A program made the translations under genes and the position numbers. This document shows positions 56,468-64,000 of a stretch of DNA of 64,000 nt, piece after piece. Positions within the stretch are counted from its first letter, which is position 1. Each line of letters opens with the position of its first letter. The notes below the pieces were generated by a model. It searched no databases. It had not been told where the DNA came from and saw nothing but the letters and a program-made list of their open reading frames with translations. Source of the DNA: JACDBE01 sp963714055 (GTDB lineage: Bacteria; Actinomycetota; Acidimicrobiia; Spongiisociales; UBA5794); NCBI GenBank assembly GCA_963714055.1, contig OY970227.1, forward strand, positions 310,001 to 374,000, written 5' to 3'.

Positions 56468-57796
56468 CTACTCGGCTGGGCGCAACCCGGCCGCCGTCGG
56501 CAGCCGGACCCGATGCCACCAGGCGAGCATCGCGGAGCGCAGCACCATGAGGAGCACGATGCCCCACCACACCGCCCCCAGCTCGCCATCGAGGACGAGC
56601 ACGCCACCGAGCCAGACGAGGGTGACCACTGCCGGGGCGACCGTGGCGGCCATGGCGTAGGTGAAGTCCGTGGCGCCGATGACGATGCCGTCCCAGGCGA
56701 ACACCGCCCCGCCGAGCACCTGGATGAGCACCAGCTGCGGGTAGATGGTGGCCAGGGCGGCGACGACCGCCTCATCCGGGGTGAACCAATGGCCCAGCCA
56801 TGGCGCCACGACGGCGACGAGGGCGGCGAGGATCAATCCGGCGGCGGTCCCCAGCACCACGAGGCGGTCGGCCAGCTGGCGAACCAGCGGGGCGTCGTGC
56901 TCTCCGACCGCCTTGCCGACCACGGACTGGGCGGCGATGGCGATGGCGTCGAGCACCAGCGCCAGGAAGAGGAACAGCTGACTGGCGACCTGGTGGGCGG
57001 CGACCGCGGTGGTCCCCAGCCGGGCGGCGACCCCGGTGGCGGCGGTGAACACTGCCAGCAGCCCGAAGGTACGGAGGATGAGCCGGCTACCGGCGGTGGA
57101 CAGCGCCACGACGTCTGCCCTCCGGGGGCGGGAGGGGCTGAACCCGAGGGCGCCGGGCCGGCGAAGCACCCCGGCGAGCATGGCCGCCCCGACCACCTGG
57201 CCGGCCACGGAAGACCAGGCGGCCCCGGCGACCCCCCACCCGAGCACGAAGATGAGCAGCGGGTCGAGCACCAGGTTCACCAGGTTGAGAACCAGGATCG
57301 CGCGCAGCGGGGTCACCGCATCTTGGGCTCCCCGGAAGATCCCGGAGGCGGCGGTGATGTAGAGCACTGCCACCAGGCCGACGCTGCGGATCCGGAGGTA
57401 GGTGACGCCTGGGCCGAGCACCTCCTCCGACGCCCCAAGCCAGCCGAGCAGGACCTCGGGAAAGGCCAGCAGGAGAGCGGTCGCCACCAGCCCGGCGACC
57501 ACCGCGACCCACACCGCCGCCCCGGCCATGCGGGCGGCTGCCTCCCGGTCGCCGGAACCCAGGCGGGTGGCCACCAGTGGCGTCGTGCCGTACGCCAGGA
57601 AGTTGAAGCCGGCCACGGCGACGGAGAACATGGCGCCGGCCACCGCTACCGCCCCGAGGGCGGCGCTGCCCAGCCGCCCCACATAGGCGGTGTCGATCAG
57701 AGCCACCAGTGGGTCGGCGGCGAGCGCGCCCAACGCCGGGATCGCCAGCCTGAAGATGGCTCGGTCGTGTGGCGAGCGCAGCGACACGACGGACAT
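56468..57796 (-). CDS. MATE efflux protein, DinF-like
   Basis: 442 residues, 12 membrane helices. N-terminal LAIPALGALAADPLVALIDTAYVGRLG is the DinF/MATE hallmark (the early Asp is a cation-coupling candidate), with GIFRGAQDAVTPLRAILVLNLVNLVLDPLLIF in the middle. DinF subfamily exporters carry drugs or toxins out in exchange for H+ or Na+. ATG 57796 lies five bases after the nth stop, suggesting one operon with nth. Confidence 0.92.
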   Translation of the reverse strand: MSVVSLRSPHDRAIFRLAIPALGALAADPLVALIDTAYVGRLGSAALGAVAVAGAMFSVAVAGFNFLAYGTTPLVATRLGSGDREAAARMAGAAVWVAVVAGLVATALLLAFPEVLLGWLGASEEVLGPGVTYLRIRSVGLVAVLYITAASGIFRGAQDAVTPLRAILVLNLVNLVLDPLLIFVLGWGVAGAAWSSVAGQVVGAAMLAGVLRRPGALGFSPSRPRRADVVALSTAGSRLILRTFGLLAVFTAATGVAARLGTTAVAAHQVASQLFLFLALVLDAIAIAAQSVVGKAVGEHDAPLVRQLADRLVVLGTAAGLILAALVAVVAPWLGHWFTPDEAVVAALATIYPQLVLIQVLGGAVFAWDGIVIGATDFTYAMAATVAPAVVTLVWLGGVLVLDGELGAVWWGIVLLMVLRSAMLAWWHRVRLPTAAGLRPAE

Positions 57797-57801
57797 GCCG
57801 G

Positions 57802-58476
57802 TCAAGGCGATGGGGCGGGACGCTTGTGCGGCCAGGGGCAGACGTCGCGCAGCGGGCACTCCCAGCAGCGGGGCCGCTGGGCGTCGCACACCTCGCGCCC
57901 GAACTGGATGAACCGCATCGATATGCCCGACCATCGGCGGCGCGGGTACAGAGCCTTGAGGTCCTGTTCGATCTTCACCGCCTTGTCGTTGGCGGTGAGC
58001 CCGAGCCGCCTGCTCACCCTGTTCACGTGGGTATCCACGGCGATGGCGGGCATGTCCCAGGCCTCGGCGACCACCACGCTGGCGGTCTTGCGCCCGACGC
58101 CGGGCAGCTCGGTCAGCTCATCGAAGTCCTTGGGTACCACGCCGCCGTGCTCCTCGACGATCGCCTGGGACAGCGTCATCACCGATTTGGCCTTCTGGCG
58201 GAAGAACCCGGTCGGGTGGACCACCGCCTCCACCTCGTCCGGGTTGGCGGCAGCGAGGTCCTCGGGCTCGGGCCAGCGGGCGAACAGCTCCGGGGCGACC
58301 CGGTTCACGGTGGTGTCGAGGGTCTGGGCGGAGAGCACGGTGACCACGAGCAGCTGCCACACGTTCTCGTAGTGGAGCGCGGTCCGGATCTCCGGGTAGC
58401 GCCTGGTCAGCCGGGTGAGCACCAGGCGGGCGCGCCGTCGCACCGTTTCATCGGGCTCGGTGCGGTCCTCGGTCAC
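57802..58476 (-). CDS. nth: Endonuclease III
   Basis: 224 residues, base-excision repair glycosylase/AP lyase for oxidised pyrimidines. Helix-hairpin-helix LPGVGRKTASVV (catalytic Lys) and catalytic Asp in AIAVDTHVNRVSRRLGL; [4Fe-4S] site C-x6-C-x2-C-x5-C (CDAQRPRCWECPLRDVC). GTG start overlaps the end of the upstream membrane-protein gene by about 29 bases. Confidence 0.97.
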   Translation of the reverse strand: MTEDRTEPDETVRRRARLVLTRLTRRYPEIRTALHYENVWQLLVVTVLSAQTLDTTVNRVAPELFARWPEPEDLAAANPDEVEAVVHPTGFFRQKAKSVMTLSQAIVEEHGGVVPKDFDELTELPGVGRKTASVVVAEAWDMPAIAVDTHVNRVSRRLGLTANDKAVKIEQDLKALYPRRRWSGISMRFIQFGREVCDAQRPRCWECPLRDVCPWPHKRPAPSP

Positions 58477-58972
58477 GAGCGCCGCCGACCCGGGTCAGAG
58501 GCTGGGCTCGGCCGGCGCCGCCCGGTCGCCGCCGGGCGAGCCGCTCGACTGCGGCGAAGCCGCAACACCCGACTGCGGCGAAGCCGCAGACGGCGAGCCG
58601 CAGCTGCGGCGAAGCCGCCATGGCGGACTGCGCCGTCCACGACGCCTCCCGCTGCTGCCATGCCTGCTGCTGGCGGAGCCATGCCTGCTGCTGACTGGCG
58701 ACGAAGTCCCGCGCCGCCTGGTGGCGCTCCATGCGACGCAGCGCCCTGACGCAGAGGTGGATGGCGAGGAGCACGGCGCCCAGAGCGATCACGACGCCGG
58801 CGAGGAGCTCGAAACCGGCGAAATAGCCGTTGCGACACACCGCCAGCCCCTGCGGGCACAGGCCCCAACCGTTCCCGCCGTCCTTGAGGTCGGCGAGCAC
58901 GGCGAGCGGCACCACGGCGATGGCGACGGCGACGGCGATCAACGCCCCGATGAGGACCCGCAGCCAGATCAT
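58448..58972 (-). CDS. Two-pass membrane protein with Gln-rich helix
   Basis: Up to 174 residues. Membrane helices at about 5-28 and 52-76 with two cysteines in the loop between (GLCPQGLAVC); then a charged helix and a Gln/Trp-rich coiled stretch (SQQQAWLRQQQAWQQREAS). The last 50 residues come from three palindromic DNA repeats and overlap nth, so the real C-terminus may be shorter. No family recognised. Confidence 0.6.
   Translation of the reverse strand: MIWLRVLIGALIAVAVAIAVVPLAVLADLKDGGNGWGLCPQGLAVCRNGYFAGFELLAGVVIALGAVLLAIHLCVRALRRMERHQAARDFVASQQQAWLRQQQAWQQREASWTAQSAMAASPQLRLAVCGFAAVGCCGFAAVERLARRRPGGAGRAQPLTRVGGARDRGPHRAR
58550..58619. repeat. Three palindromic TGCGGCGAAGCCGCA units
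   Basis: Units at 58550-58564, 58574-58588 and 58605-58619; each is a 6-bp stem with a GAA loop, and the last has one altered end base. Spacing 24 and 31 bp. They sit at the 3' end of the membrane-protein gene, just before the nth start. Possibly REP-like or an mRNA-stability element. Confidence 0.7.
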
Positions 58973-59091
58973 GCAGGCAGGATACCGGTGAGCCGCGATT
59001 CGCCGGCTCTACCGGCCGGTCGTAGGGCGTGGGAAGCCTCCCGGCTGGTAGGGTGAATCACAGCGCTGTAGTTCCCTCGATCGACCGGACC

Positions 59092-60738
59092 GTGACCGAC
59101 CTCCCTTCCGTGCCCTATTTCCAGGAGACGTTCACCGACGCCGAGCGGGACCTGCTGCGCCCGCACTTCACCGACCTCGACGGCCCGGTGTTCGCCGTCG
59201 TCAACCTGCCCGAGGTGGTGAAGGGGGCGCTGTTCGCCCGGTACAGCCGTTCCCCGAAGTCGGTGCGCCGCCTCTTCCTCGACGAGTTCGTCGAGGCGAC
59301 GGAGGCGGGGCTGGGCGGCGTCGCCGGTCGGCGCGGGGAGACCGGTGAGGTGGGCATCGATCGCGCCGAGGCCCTCTACCGGCGGGTGTTCTCCGACTAC
59401 GGCGACGATTCGGTGGCGCAGCTCGGCGGTGCCCACCTCGCCTGCGAGCAGGCGTCCAACGTGCTGACCAAGGTGCTGGAGCGGGGCCGCCTCGCCGCCT
59501 ACCTGGAGCAGAGCACCCGCTACATCTTCTACGACCAGCGGATCGGCGACCGGTACCGGTACATGACGCCCCCCGAAGTGGCCGGGTCGGGCCACGCCGC
59601 CGCCTACGCGGCGACGATGGAGTGGCTCTTCGACACCTACGCCGACCTGGTGAAGTCGCTGGTGCCGTACTACGAGGCGGCGTTCCCCCGCCAGGACGGC
59701 GACACCGCCTTCACCTGGCGGTCGACCATCAGGGCCAAGGCCTGCGACGACCTGCGCGGCCTCCTGCCCGCCTCCACTCTGTCGAACGTCGGCATATTCG
59801 GCACCGGGCAGAGCTACGAGATGCTGCTGATGCGCATGGCGGCCCATCCCTCGTCGGAGGTCCGCCGGTACGGGACGATGATGCTCGAGCAGTTGCGCCG
59901 GGTGATCCCAGCCTTCCTCCACAGGGTGGACAACGCGCAACGGGGCGGCGCCTGGATCGACTACTTCGCCGGCATCGCCGCCGGGCTCGAAGAGCGTGCC
60001 GGGCAGTTGGAGGGCGAGCCCGACGGCCGGCCGGAAGTGACGCTGGTCGACTGGGATCCGGACGGCGAGGTGAAGACGGCGGCGGCAGCCCTCTACCCGT
60101 ACACCGACCTCCCCGACGACCAGCTCCTCGACACGGTGCGGGCCATGGGTGAGGCAGAGCGGGCGGCACTCGTCGCCGCCGCCGTCGGCGCCCGGGCCAA
60201 CCGGCGCCACAAGCCGGGCCGCGGCTTCGAGCGCACCTTCTACCGCTTCGACATCCTCTGCGACTACGGGATCTTCCGCGACCTGCAGCGGCACCGGATG
60301 CTCACCGTCGAGTGGCAACGGCTCACCCCGACCCACGGGTACGTCACCCCGGCGGCGGTGGCCGAGATCGGCGCCGAGCCCCGGTGGCGGGACGCGATGG
60401 AGCGCGCCGCCGCCCTGCACGGGGCGATTTCCGGCGATCTCGGGCCACAGGTCGCCCAGTACGTGGTGCCGCTCGCCTACCGGATCCGGTTCGTCCTCGA
60501 CCTCGACGCGCGGGAGGCCTTCCACCTCATCGAGCTCCGCAGCCAGGCGGGGGGCCACCCCGACTACCGGCGGATCGCCCAGACCATGCACCGCTTGATC
60601 GCCGAGCAGGCGGGCCACCGGCTGATCGCCGGCGCCATGACGTTCGTCGACCACGAGGACCACGACCTCGCCCGGCTCGGCGGGGAGCGTCGTGCCGCCG
60701 CCCGCCGCGCCGCCGCCGGCATCACGGATCCCGATTGA
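59092..60738 (+). CDS. Double ThyX-like (FAD-dependent thymidylate synthase family) protein
   Basis: About 548 residues from GTG 59092. Two ThyX-like halves are visible. The N-terminal half carries RGRLAAYLEQSTRYIFYD, close to the ThyX RHR-x-S-x-(N)EQSTRY motif but with the first His changed to Gly. The C-terminal half has LQRHRMLTVEWQRLTP, an RHR motif without the usual Ser. Normal ThyX is about 220-250 residues, so this is a tandem version. Whether it makes dTMP cannot be judged; it may be a divergent enzyme of actinobacteria. Stands alone, divergent from the upstream membrane-protein gene. Confidence 0.75.
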   Translation: MTDLPSVPYFQETFTDAERDLLRPHFTDLDGPVFAVVNLPEVVKGALFARYSRSPKSVRRLFLDEFVEATEAGLGGVAGRRGETGEVGIDRAEALYRRVFSDYGDDSVAQLGGAHLACEQASNVLTKVLERGRLAAYLEQSTRYIFYDQRIGDRYRYMTPPEVAGSGHAAAYAATMEWLFDTYADLVKSLVPYYEAAFPRQDGDTAFTWRSTIRAKACDDLRGLLPASTLSNVGIFGTGQSYEMLLMRMAAHPSSEVRRYGTMMLEQLRRVIPAFLHRVDNAQRGGAWIDYFAGIAAGLEERAGQLEGEPDGRPEVTLVDWDPDGEVKTAAAALYPYTDLPDDQLLDTVRAMGEAERAALVAAAVGARANRRHKPGRGFERTFYRFDILCDYGIFRDLQRHRMLTVEWQRLTPTHGYVTPAAVAEIGAEPRWRDAMERAAALHGAISGDLGPQVAQYVVPLAYRIRFVLDLDAREAFHLIELRSQAGGHPDYRRIAQTMHRLIAEQAGHRLIAGAMTFVDHEDHDLARLGGERRAAARRAAAGITDPD

Positions 60739-60816
60739 CCTGGCGACGATCCCGCGGGGCCGGGAGGTCCTCGCCTAGGCTCCCGTACCAAATCGACGAG
60801 GGAAGGGCGAGGAGAC

Positions 60817-61215
60817 ATGGAGCCGAAGAGCTTCTTTGCCGGGCTGTTCGACTGGGACTTCAAGCAGTTCGTCGCGCTGAAGTTCATCAAGGTCATCTAC
60901 ATCATCGGCGCGATCGTCATCGGCCTCGGGGCCATCTCTTTCATCGTCGCCGGTTTCTCACGGAGCTTCGGGGCGGGGATCTGGGCCATCATCGTCGCTC
61001 TCATCGGCGGGCTGCTGTACCTGATCTTCTTCCGGGTGTGGCTCGAGGTGATCGCCATGCTGTTCCGCATCGGCGAGAACACCGACAGGGCGGTCGTGGC
61101 GCTCGGCGGCCAGCCGGCCAGCGGGGTGATGGACCCGGGACCGGCCATTCCGCCGCCCCCGCCGATGACCCCCGAGACTCCGCCCTCGGACACGCCACCC
61201 GACCCGATGACCTGA
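60817..61215 (+). CDS. DUF4282 membrane protein
   Basis: 132 residues. An N-terminal FFAGLFDWDFKQFVALKFIKVIY is typical of DUF4282; two membrane helices (about 25-45 and 52-72) follow, then RIGENT and a proline-rich cytoplasmic or external tail. Start ATG 60817 has AGGGCGAGGAG upstream. Function unknown in all species. Confidence 0.85.
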   Translation: MEPKSFFAGLFDWDFKQFVALKFIKVIYIIGAIVIGLGAISFIVAGFSRSFGAGIWAIIVALIGGLLYLIFFRVWLEVIAMLFRIGENTDRAVVALGGQPASGVMDPGPAIPPPPPMTPETPPSDTPPDPMT

Positions 61216-61240
61216 GCCGCAGCCGGAAGGCGGCGGCCGC

Positions 61241-61450
61241 TCAGCGCAGGGGTATTCGCAGCACGAGGTGGTCGTCCTCCACCGTCCAGGTGGCGCTGCC
61301 GACCAAGGCGTAGTCGAGGTGGTCGAGCTCCATCTGCTGGATGAAGGTGCGGCGCGCCTCGCCCTCCAGCGGAGGAACCCCCCGCTCCCGGACCGCCGCC
61401 GCCCGGTCACGGAACCGGGTGATGAACTCGTCCACATCCAGCTGCGCCAC
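61241..61450 (-). CDS. Hypothetical 69-residue protein
   Basis: Soluble, charged: VDEFITRFRDRAAAVRERGVPP then IQQMELDHLDYALVGSATW and an amphipathic strand end. GTG 61450. The upstream in-frame extension overlaps the divergent ATPase gene and is rejected. It starts about 60 bases from that gene, in the opposite direction. No family recognised; the pattern (RGVPPLEGEARR) is reminiscent of small proteins found beside Get3-like genes in mycobacteria, but this is weak. Confidence 0.6.
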   Translation of the reverse strand: MAQLDVDEFITRFRDRAAAVRERGVPPLEGEARRTFIQQMELDHLDYALVGSATWTVEDDHLVLRIPLR

Positions 61451-61510
61451 GCGTCGCCTCCCCGGTCGAGAACGAGCCTCAGCGTACCTTCCGACAACTA
61501 GCCTGACCCG

Positions 61511-62368
61511 GTGCTCGATCGGCGCCTGTTGTTGGTCTCCGGCAAGGGCGGCGTCGGCAAGTCGGCAGTCACCGCCTCCATCGCCATCGCCGCGGCGCGG
61601 GCGGGCCAACGGGTGCTTGCCATGGGCATGGTCGACGGGCTCGGCCTCGCCCTCCACCTCGGGGTCGAGGCCATCGGTCCCGACCCCCACGAGGTGCTCC
61701 CCGGGGTGTCGGCGTCGGTGGTCGACCGGGCCCGCGCCCTCGACGAGTACCTGAAGCTCCAGCTGAGGGTCCCCAGGGGGACCCCGACCCGTCAGTTCAG
61801 CAAGGCGCTCAACGTGCTGGTCGACACCGCGCCCGGGGTTCGCGAGGTCATCTCGATGGGCAAGCCGTTCTTCGAGGCGCAGCAGCATCACTGGGATCTC
61901 GTCGTGGTCGACGCCCCGCCGCTCGGGCAGCTCCTGTCGTACCTTCGGGCGCCGGCCACCATCGAGCGGCTGGTGCCGACCGGGATCGTGCAGAACCAGG
62001 CTCGGTCGATGCGGCGCTTCCTGGCCGACCCGAGACGCACCGGGCTGGTGCTGGTCACCGTCCCCGAGGAGCTACCCATCGTCGAGACGGTCGAGTCCCT
62101 CGACGAGCTGGCCTCCGAGCCTCTCGTCGACCTGGCCGCCGTCGCCGCCAACCGTGTTCTCCCCGAGCTGCCGGTGCCCGCCAAGGTGATCGCCCGGCTC
62201 CCCGACGGCCCGATGCGGGACAGCGCCACGCTGCATCGCACCCTGCAGCGCCACCAACGCCACTGGCTCGACGCCCTCGGCGACGCCACCCCGCTCCCCT
62301 ACCTGTTCGGGCTGGTGACACCGGCGGAGATCGCCGCCCAGCTCAGCGGCCGCTGGGGTGTGGCGTGA
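61511..62368 (+). CDS. Get3/ArsA-like ATPase, first subunit
   Basis: 285 residues. Deviant Walker A SGKGGVGKSAV with the signature Lys, VVVDAPPLGQLLSYLRAP as switch II-like segment. It lacks the arsenite-binding cysteines of ArsA. The pair with the next gene resembles mycobacterial Rv3679/Rv3680 (Get3-like BagA/BagB), which form a heteromer linked to envelope and drug phenotypes. The second gene starts inside this one's stop (GTGA), so both are made together. Confidence 0.85.
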   Translation: MLDRRLLLVSGKGGVGKSAVTASIAIAAARAGQRVLAMGMVDGLGLALHLGVEAIGPDPHEVLPGVSASVVDRARALDEYLKLQLRVPRGTPTRQFSKALNVLVDTAPGVREVISMGKPFFEAQQHHWDLVVVDAPPLGQLLSYLRAPATIERLVPTGIVQNQARSMRRFLADPRRTGLVLVTVPEELPIVETVESLDELASEPLVDLAAVAANRVLPELPVPAKVIARLPDGPMRDSATLHRTLQRHQRHWLDALGDATPLPYLFGLVTPAEIAAQLSGRWGVA

Positions 62369-63411
62369 CCGAGATCCTCGTGGTGGCCGGTGCCGGTGGC
62401 GTGGGCAAGACGACGGTTTCGGCCGCCGGAGCCGTGATGTCGGCGGCATCTGGGGTCGACACCCTGGTGGTGACCGTCGACCCTGCCCGGCGTCTCGGCG
62501 ACGCCCTGGGCGTCGGCGGGCTGGGCAACCACCCGTCGCCCGTCCCCGGGCGCCCGCACCTCTGGGCGGCGATGCTCGACGTCGCCGCCTCGTGGGAGGG
62601 GATCGTCACCCGCCATGCCGACCCCGAGGTGGCGGAGCGCCTGGTCGCCAACCCGTACTTCCGGGCCATCGCCGACCGGTTCCCCGCCGCCCAGGCCTAC
62701 GCGGCAGGCGAGCAGATGGCCGAGTTCGCCGACAACGGCGACTGGGAGCGGGTGGTCGTCGACACCCCGCCCGCCGCCGGCGGCATCGATTTCATGCAGG
62801 CACCACACGCCATGCAGGACCTGCTGGGGAGCCGGCTGCTGAGCTGGTTCACCGGAGCGGGCATCCCGGGACGCCGCGCCCTGTACCGGGTCACCGCCCG
62901 CCCGATGCTGCGGATCGCCGACACGGTTCTCGGCGGCCCGCTGCTCGAGGACATCGCCGAGTTCCTCCTCGACCTCCGCACCGTTTACGACGGGCTGTCG
63001 GCGCGAGCGGTGCAGGTCGAGCGGCACCTGCGCACTGCCCGTACCGTCCTGGTCACCAACGCCTCCCCGACCCCGCTGCGCGAGGTGCGCCGGTTCCTCG
63101 AGGAGCTCCCCGCCTCGCTGGAGCCGGCGGCGGTCATCTTCAACCGGATGCTGCCGGTGGAGTGGGCCTCCGCCATGGAGCCCGAGGAGCCCGATGGGGT
63201 CGGCCAGCCGCACTGGGTCGCCCTCCACGACAACTTGGCGAGATGGGGCGCCGAGGCCCGTCGCGAGGCCGACACCCGGCGCCAGTTCGCCGCCACCTAC
63301 ACGGTCCCGGTCGCCACGGTGCCGCTACTCACCTCGCCCCCGACCGATCTCGACGGCCTGGCGGCGCTCACCGACGCCTCCCCCGACCTGGTCAAGGCCC
63401 TGTTCGGCTGA
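62365..63411 (+). CDS. Get3/ArsA-like ATPase, second subunit
   Basis: 348 residues. P-loop GAGGVGKTT (Ala in place of the signature Lys), TVDPARRLGDALGVG and VVVDTPPAAGGIDFMQAP. The missing signature Lys suggests that only the first subunit has the standard intersubunit Lys, so the two may have unequal roles in a heterodimer, as proposed for Rv3679/Rv3680. Start is GTG 62365, overlapping the upstream stop. Confidence 0.85.
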   Translation: MTEILVVAGAGGVGKTTVSAAGAVMSAASGVDTLVVTVDPARRLGDALGVGGLGNHPSPVPGRPHLWAAMLDVAASWEGIVTRHADPEVAERLVANPYFRAIADRFPAAQAYAAGEQMAEFADNGDWERVVVDTPPAAGGIDFMQAPHAMQDLLGSRLLSWFTGAGIPGRRALYRVTARPMLRIADTVLGGPLLEDIAEFLLDLRTVYDGLSARAVQVERHLRTARTVLVTNASPTPLREVRRFLEELPASLEPAAVIFNRMLPVEWASAMEPEEPDGVGQPHWVALHDNLARWGAEARREADTRRQFAATYTVPVATVPLLTSPPTDLDGLAALTDASPDLVKALFG

Positions 63412-63423
63412 TCGGCTCGTTGG

Positions 63424-64000
63424 TCAACTCGATTCGCCGGAGCCGTCGGAGCCCTGGTGCGGGAACGCAGCGACCACCCGATCGGCCAGGGAGTGCGCCA
63501 GGACACGCTCCGCCATGATGGCGTGGTCGGCGCCACGTTCGATGAGGTGGGCTACCTCGGCGTCGCTGTGGGCCCGGGCGAGCAGTATCAGATCGGGGTT
63601 GGCGGCTCGCAGCTTGACGAGCACCTCGCCCGCTTCAAGCGCCACCGGGATGGCGACGGCAGCGATCCTCGCCGATTCCGGGCTCGCCTCGGCCAGTACC
63701 CGGCTGGAGAGGGCATTGCCGCGGATCCCCGGGATCCCGTCGCGGTGGGCGCGGTCGATGAGGTCGTCGTCCTCGTCGATTACCACGAACGGGATCCCCT
63801 GCTTGCCGAGGTCCTGCGCCACCACACTGCCAACGCGACCGTAACCGATGACGATGGCGTGGTCCCCGGGCACCAGGACGGGGCCGGCTTCCCGCTCGAC
63901 GGCCTCGCCGTCGCCACGCGACCGGCGACGGTCGAGGGTGGTGAAGAGGAACGGGTTCAGCATGATCGAGATGAGGGCGCCGGCGACGATCAGGTCTCGG
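63424..64000 (-). CDS. KefB/CPA2-type antiporter, C-terminal end (5' end outside window)
   Basis: Only the last ~190 residues are visible. The start of the visible part (LIVAGALISIMLNPFLF) is the last membrane helix of a monovalent cation:proton antiporter-2, followed by a TrkA-N (RCK) domain with IVIGYGRVGSVVAQDLG, the NAD-binding glycine motif, then IDEDDDLIDRAHRDGIPGI. Such domains gate K+ efflux in response to nucleotides or thiols. Convergent with the Get3-like pair. Confidence 0.9.
   Translation of the reverse strand, partial: RDLIVAGALISIMLNPFLFTTLDRRRSRGDGEAVEREAGPVLVPGDHAIVIGYGRVGSVVAQDLGKQGIPFVVIDEDDDLIDRAHRDGIPGIRGNALSSRVLAEASPESARIAAVAIPVALEAGEVLVKLRAANPDLILLARAHSDAEVAHLIERGADHAIMAERVLAHSLADRVVAAFPHQGSDGSGESS

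Overview
The window is GC-rich, densely coded DNA from an actinobacterium. The clearest taxonomic markers are the proteasomal ATPase ARC/Mpa followed by Dop (Pup-proteasome pathway), the tRNA methyltransferase gene trmI beside them, the uvrC-rapZ-yvcK-gap-pgk-tpiA block, a Get3-like ATPase pair resembling mycobacterial Rv3679/Rv3680, and a BON-OmpA protein resembling mycobacterial ArfA. A deep-branching class such as Acidimicrobiia is plausible, but that is inference.

Layout. 1-7.3 kb: dop and arc, a divergent ferredoxin gene, trmI with a DinB-like gene, an overlapping run of tiny membrane-protein genes, an ArfA-like gene with its own mini membrane protein, and a Nudix hydrolase. 7.4-12.1 kb: an accessory stretch with a broken DUF222-HNH gene, an SRPBCC protein, an isochorismatase-fold hydrolase, two small lipoproteins, tRNA-Leu(GAG), a MaoC-type dehydratase and a membrane protein. 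12.1-18.3 kb: a complete peptide-type ABC importer; the permease/ATPase genes have their own promoter and are separated from the binding-protein gene by a terminator. 18.3-27.7 kb: secG, gpmA, tpiA, pgk, gap, yvcK, rapZ, uvrC and a methyltransferase. The whiA gene usually found between yvcK and gap is missing. 27.8-33.5 kb: uvrA, uvrB and coaE, with two copies of a palindromic repeat. 33.5-41.8 kb: a two-component system, two Flp pilin genes, and a convergent tad/cpa pilus-assembly operon. 41.9-46.8 kb: rpsA, polA and a third copy of the repeat. 46.9-47.8 kb: a tRNA-Leu(CAA)-like gene beside a shattered HTH-LAGLIDADG endonuclease gene. 47.9-51.4 kb: cytochrome c, YgfZ, CcdA and an MFS carrier. 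51.4-55 kb: a NarL/DesK-type two-component system with an ABC-2 exporter. 55-64 kb: GH1 glucosidase, MATE exporter, nth, a double-ThyX-like protein, two Get3/ArsA-like ATPases and the end of a KefB-like antiporter.

How the genes work together. ARC and Dop serve Pup-dependent proteolysis. UvrA, UvrB, UvrC, Nth and PolA cover excision repair. GapA, Pgk, TpiA and GpmA form lower glycolysis. CpaB-CpaE-TadA-TadB-TadC with the Flp subunits would build a Tad pilus. CcdA and the lipoprotein cytochrome c belong together.

Caution. Many genes, including essential ones (gap, pgk, uvrC, rapZ, yvcK, rpsA), carry what look like single-base frameshifts. The most economical reading is uncorrected indel errors in the sequence, so the broken state of the HNH and LAGLIDADG genes should also be treated with care. 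I found no clearly new multi-gene system. The best candidates for a second look are the 51-bp palindromic repeat family, the overlapping small membrane-protein genes at 4.5-5.4 kb, the degenerate tRNA/endonuclease pair and the double-ThyX protein.
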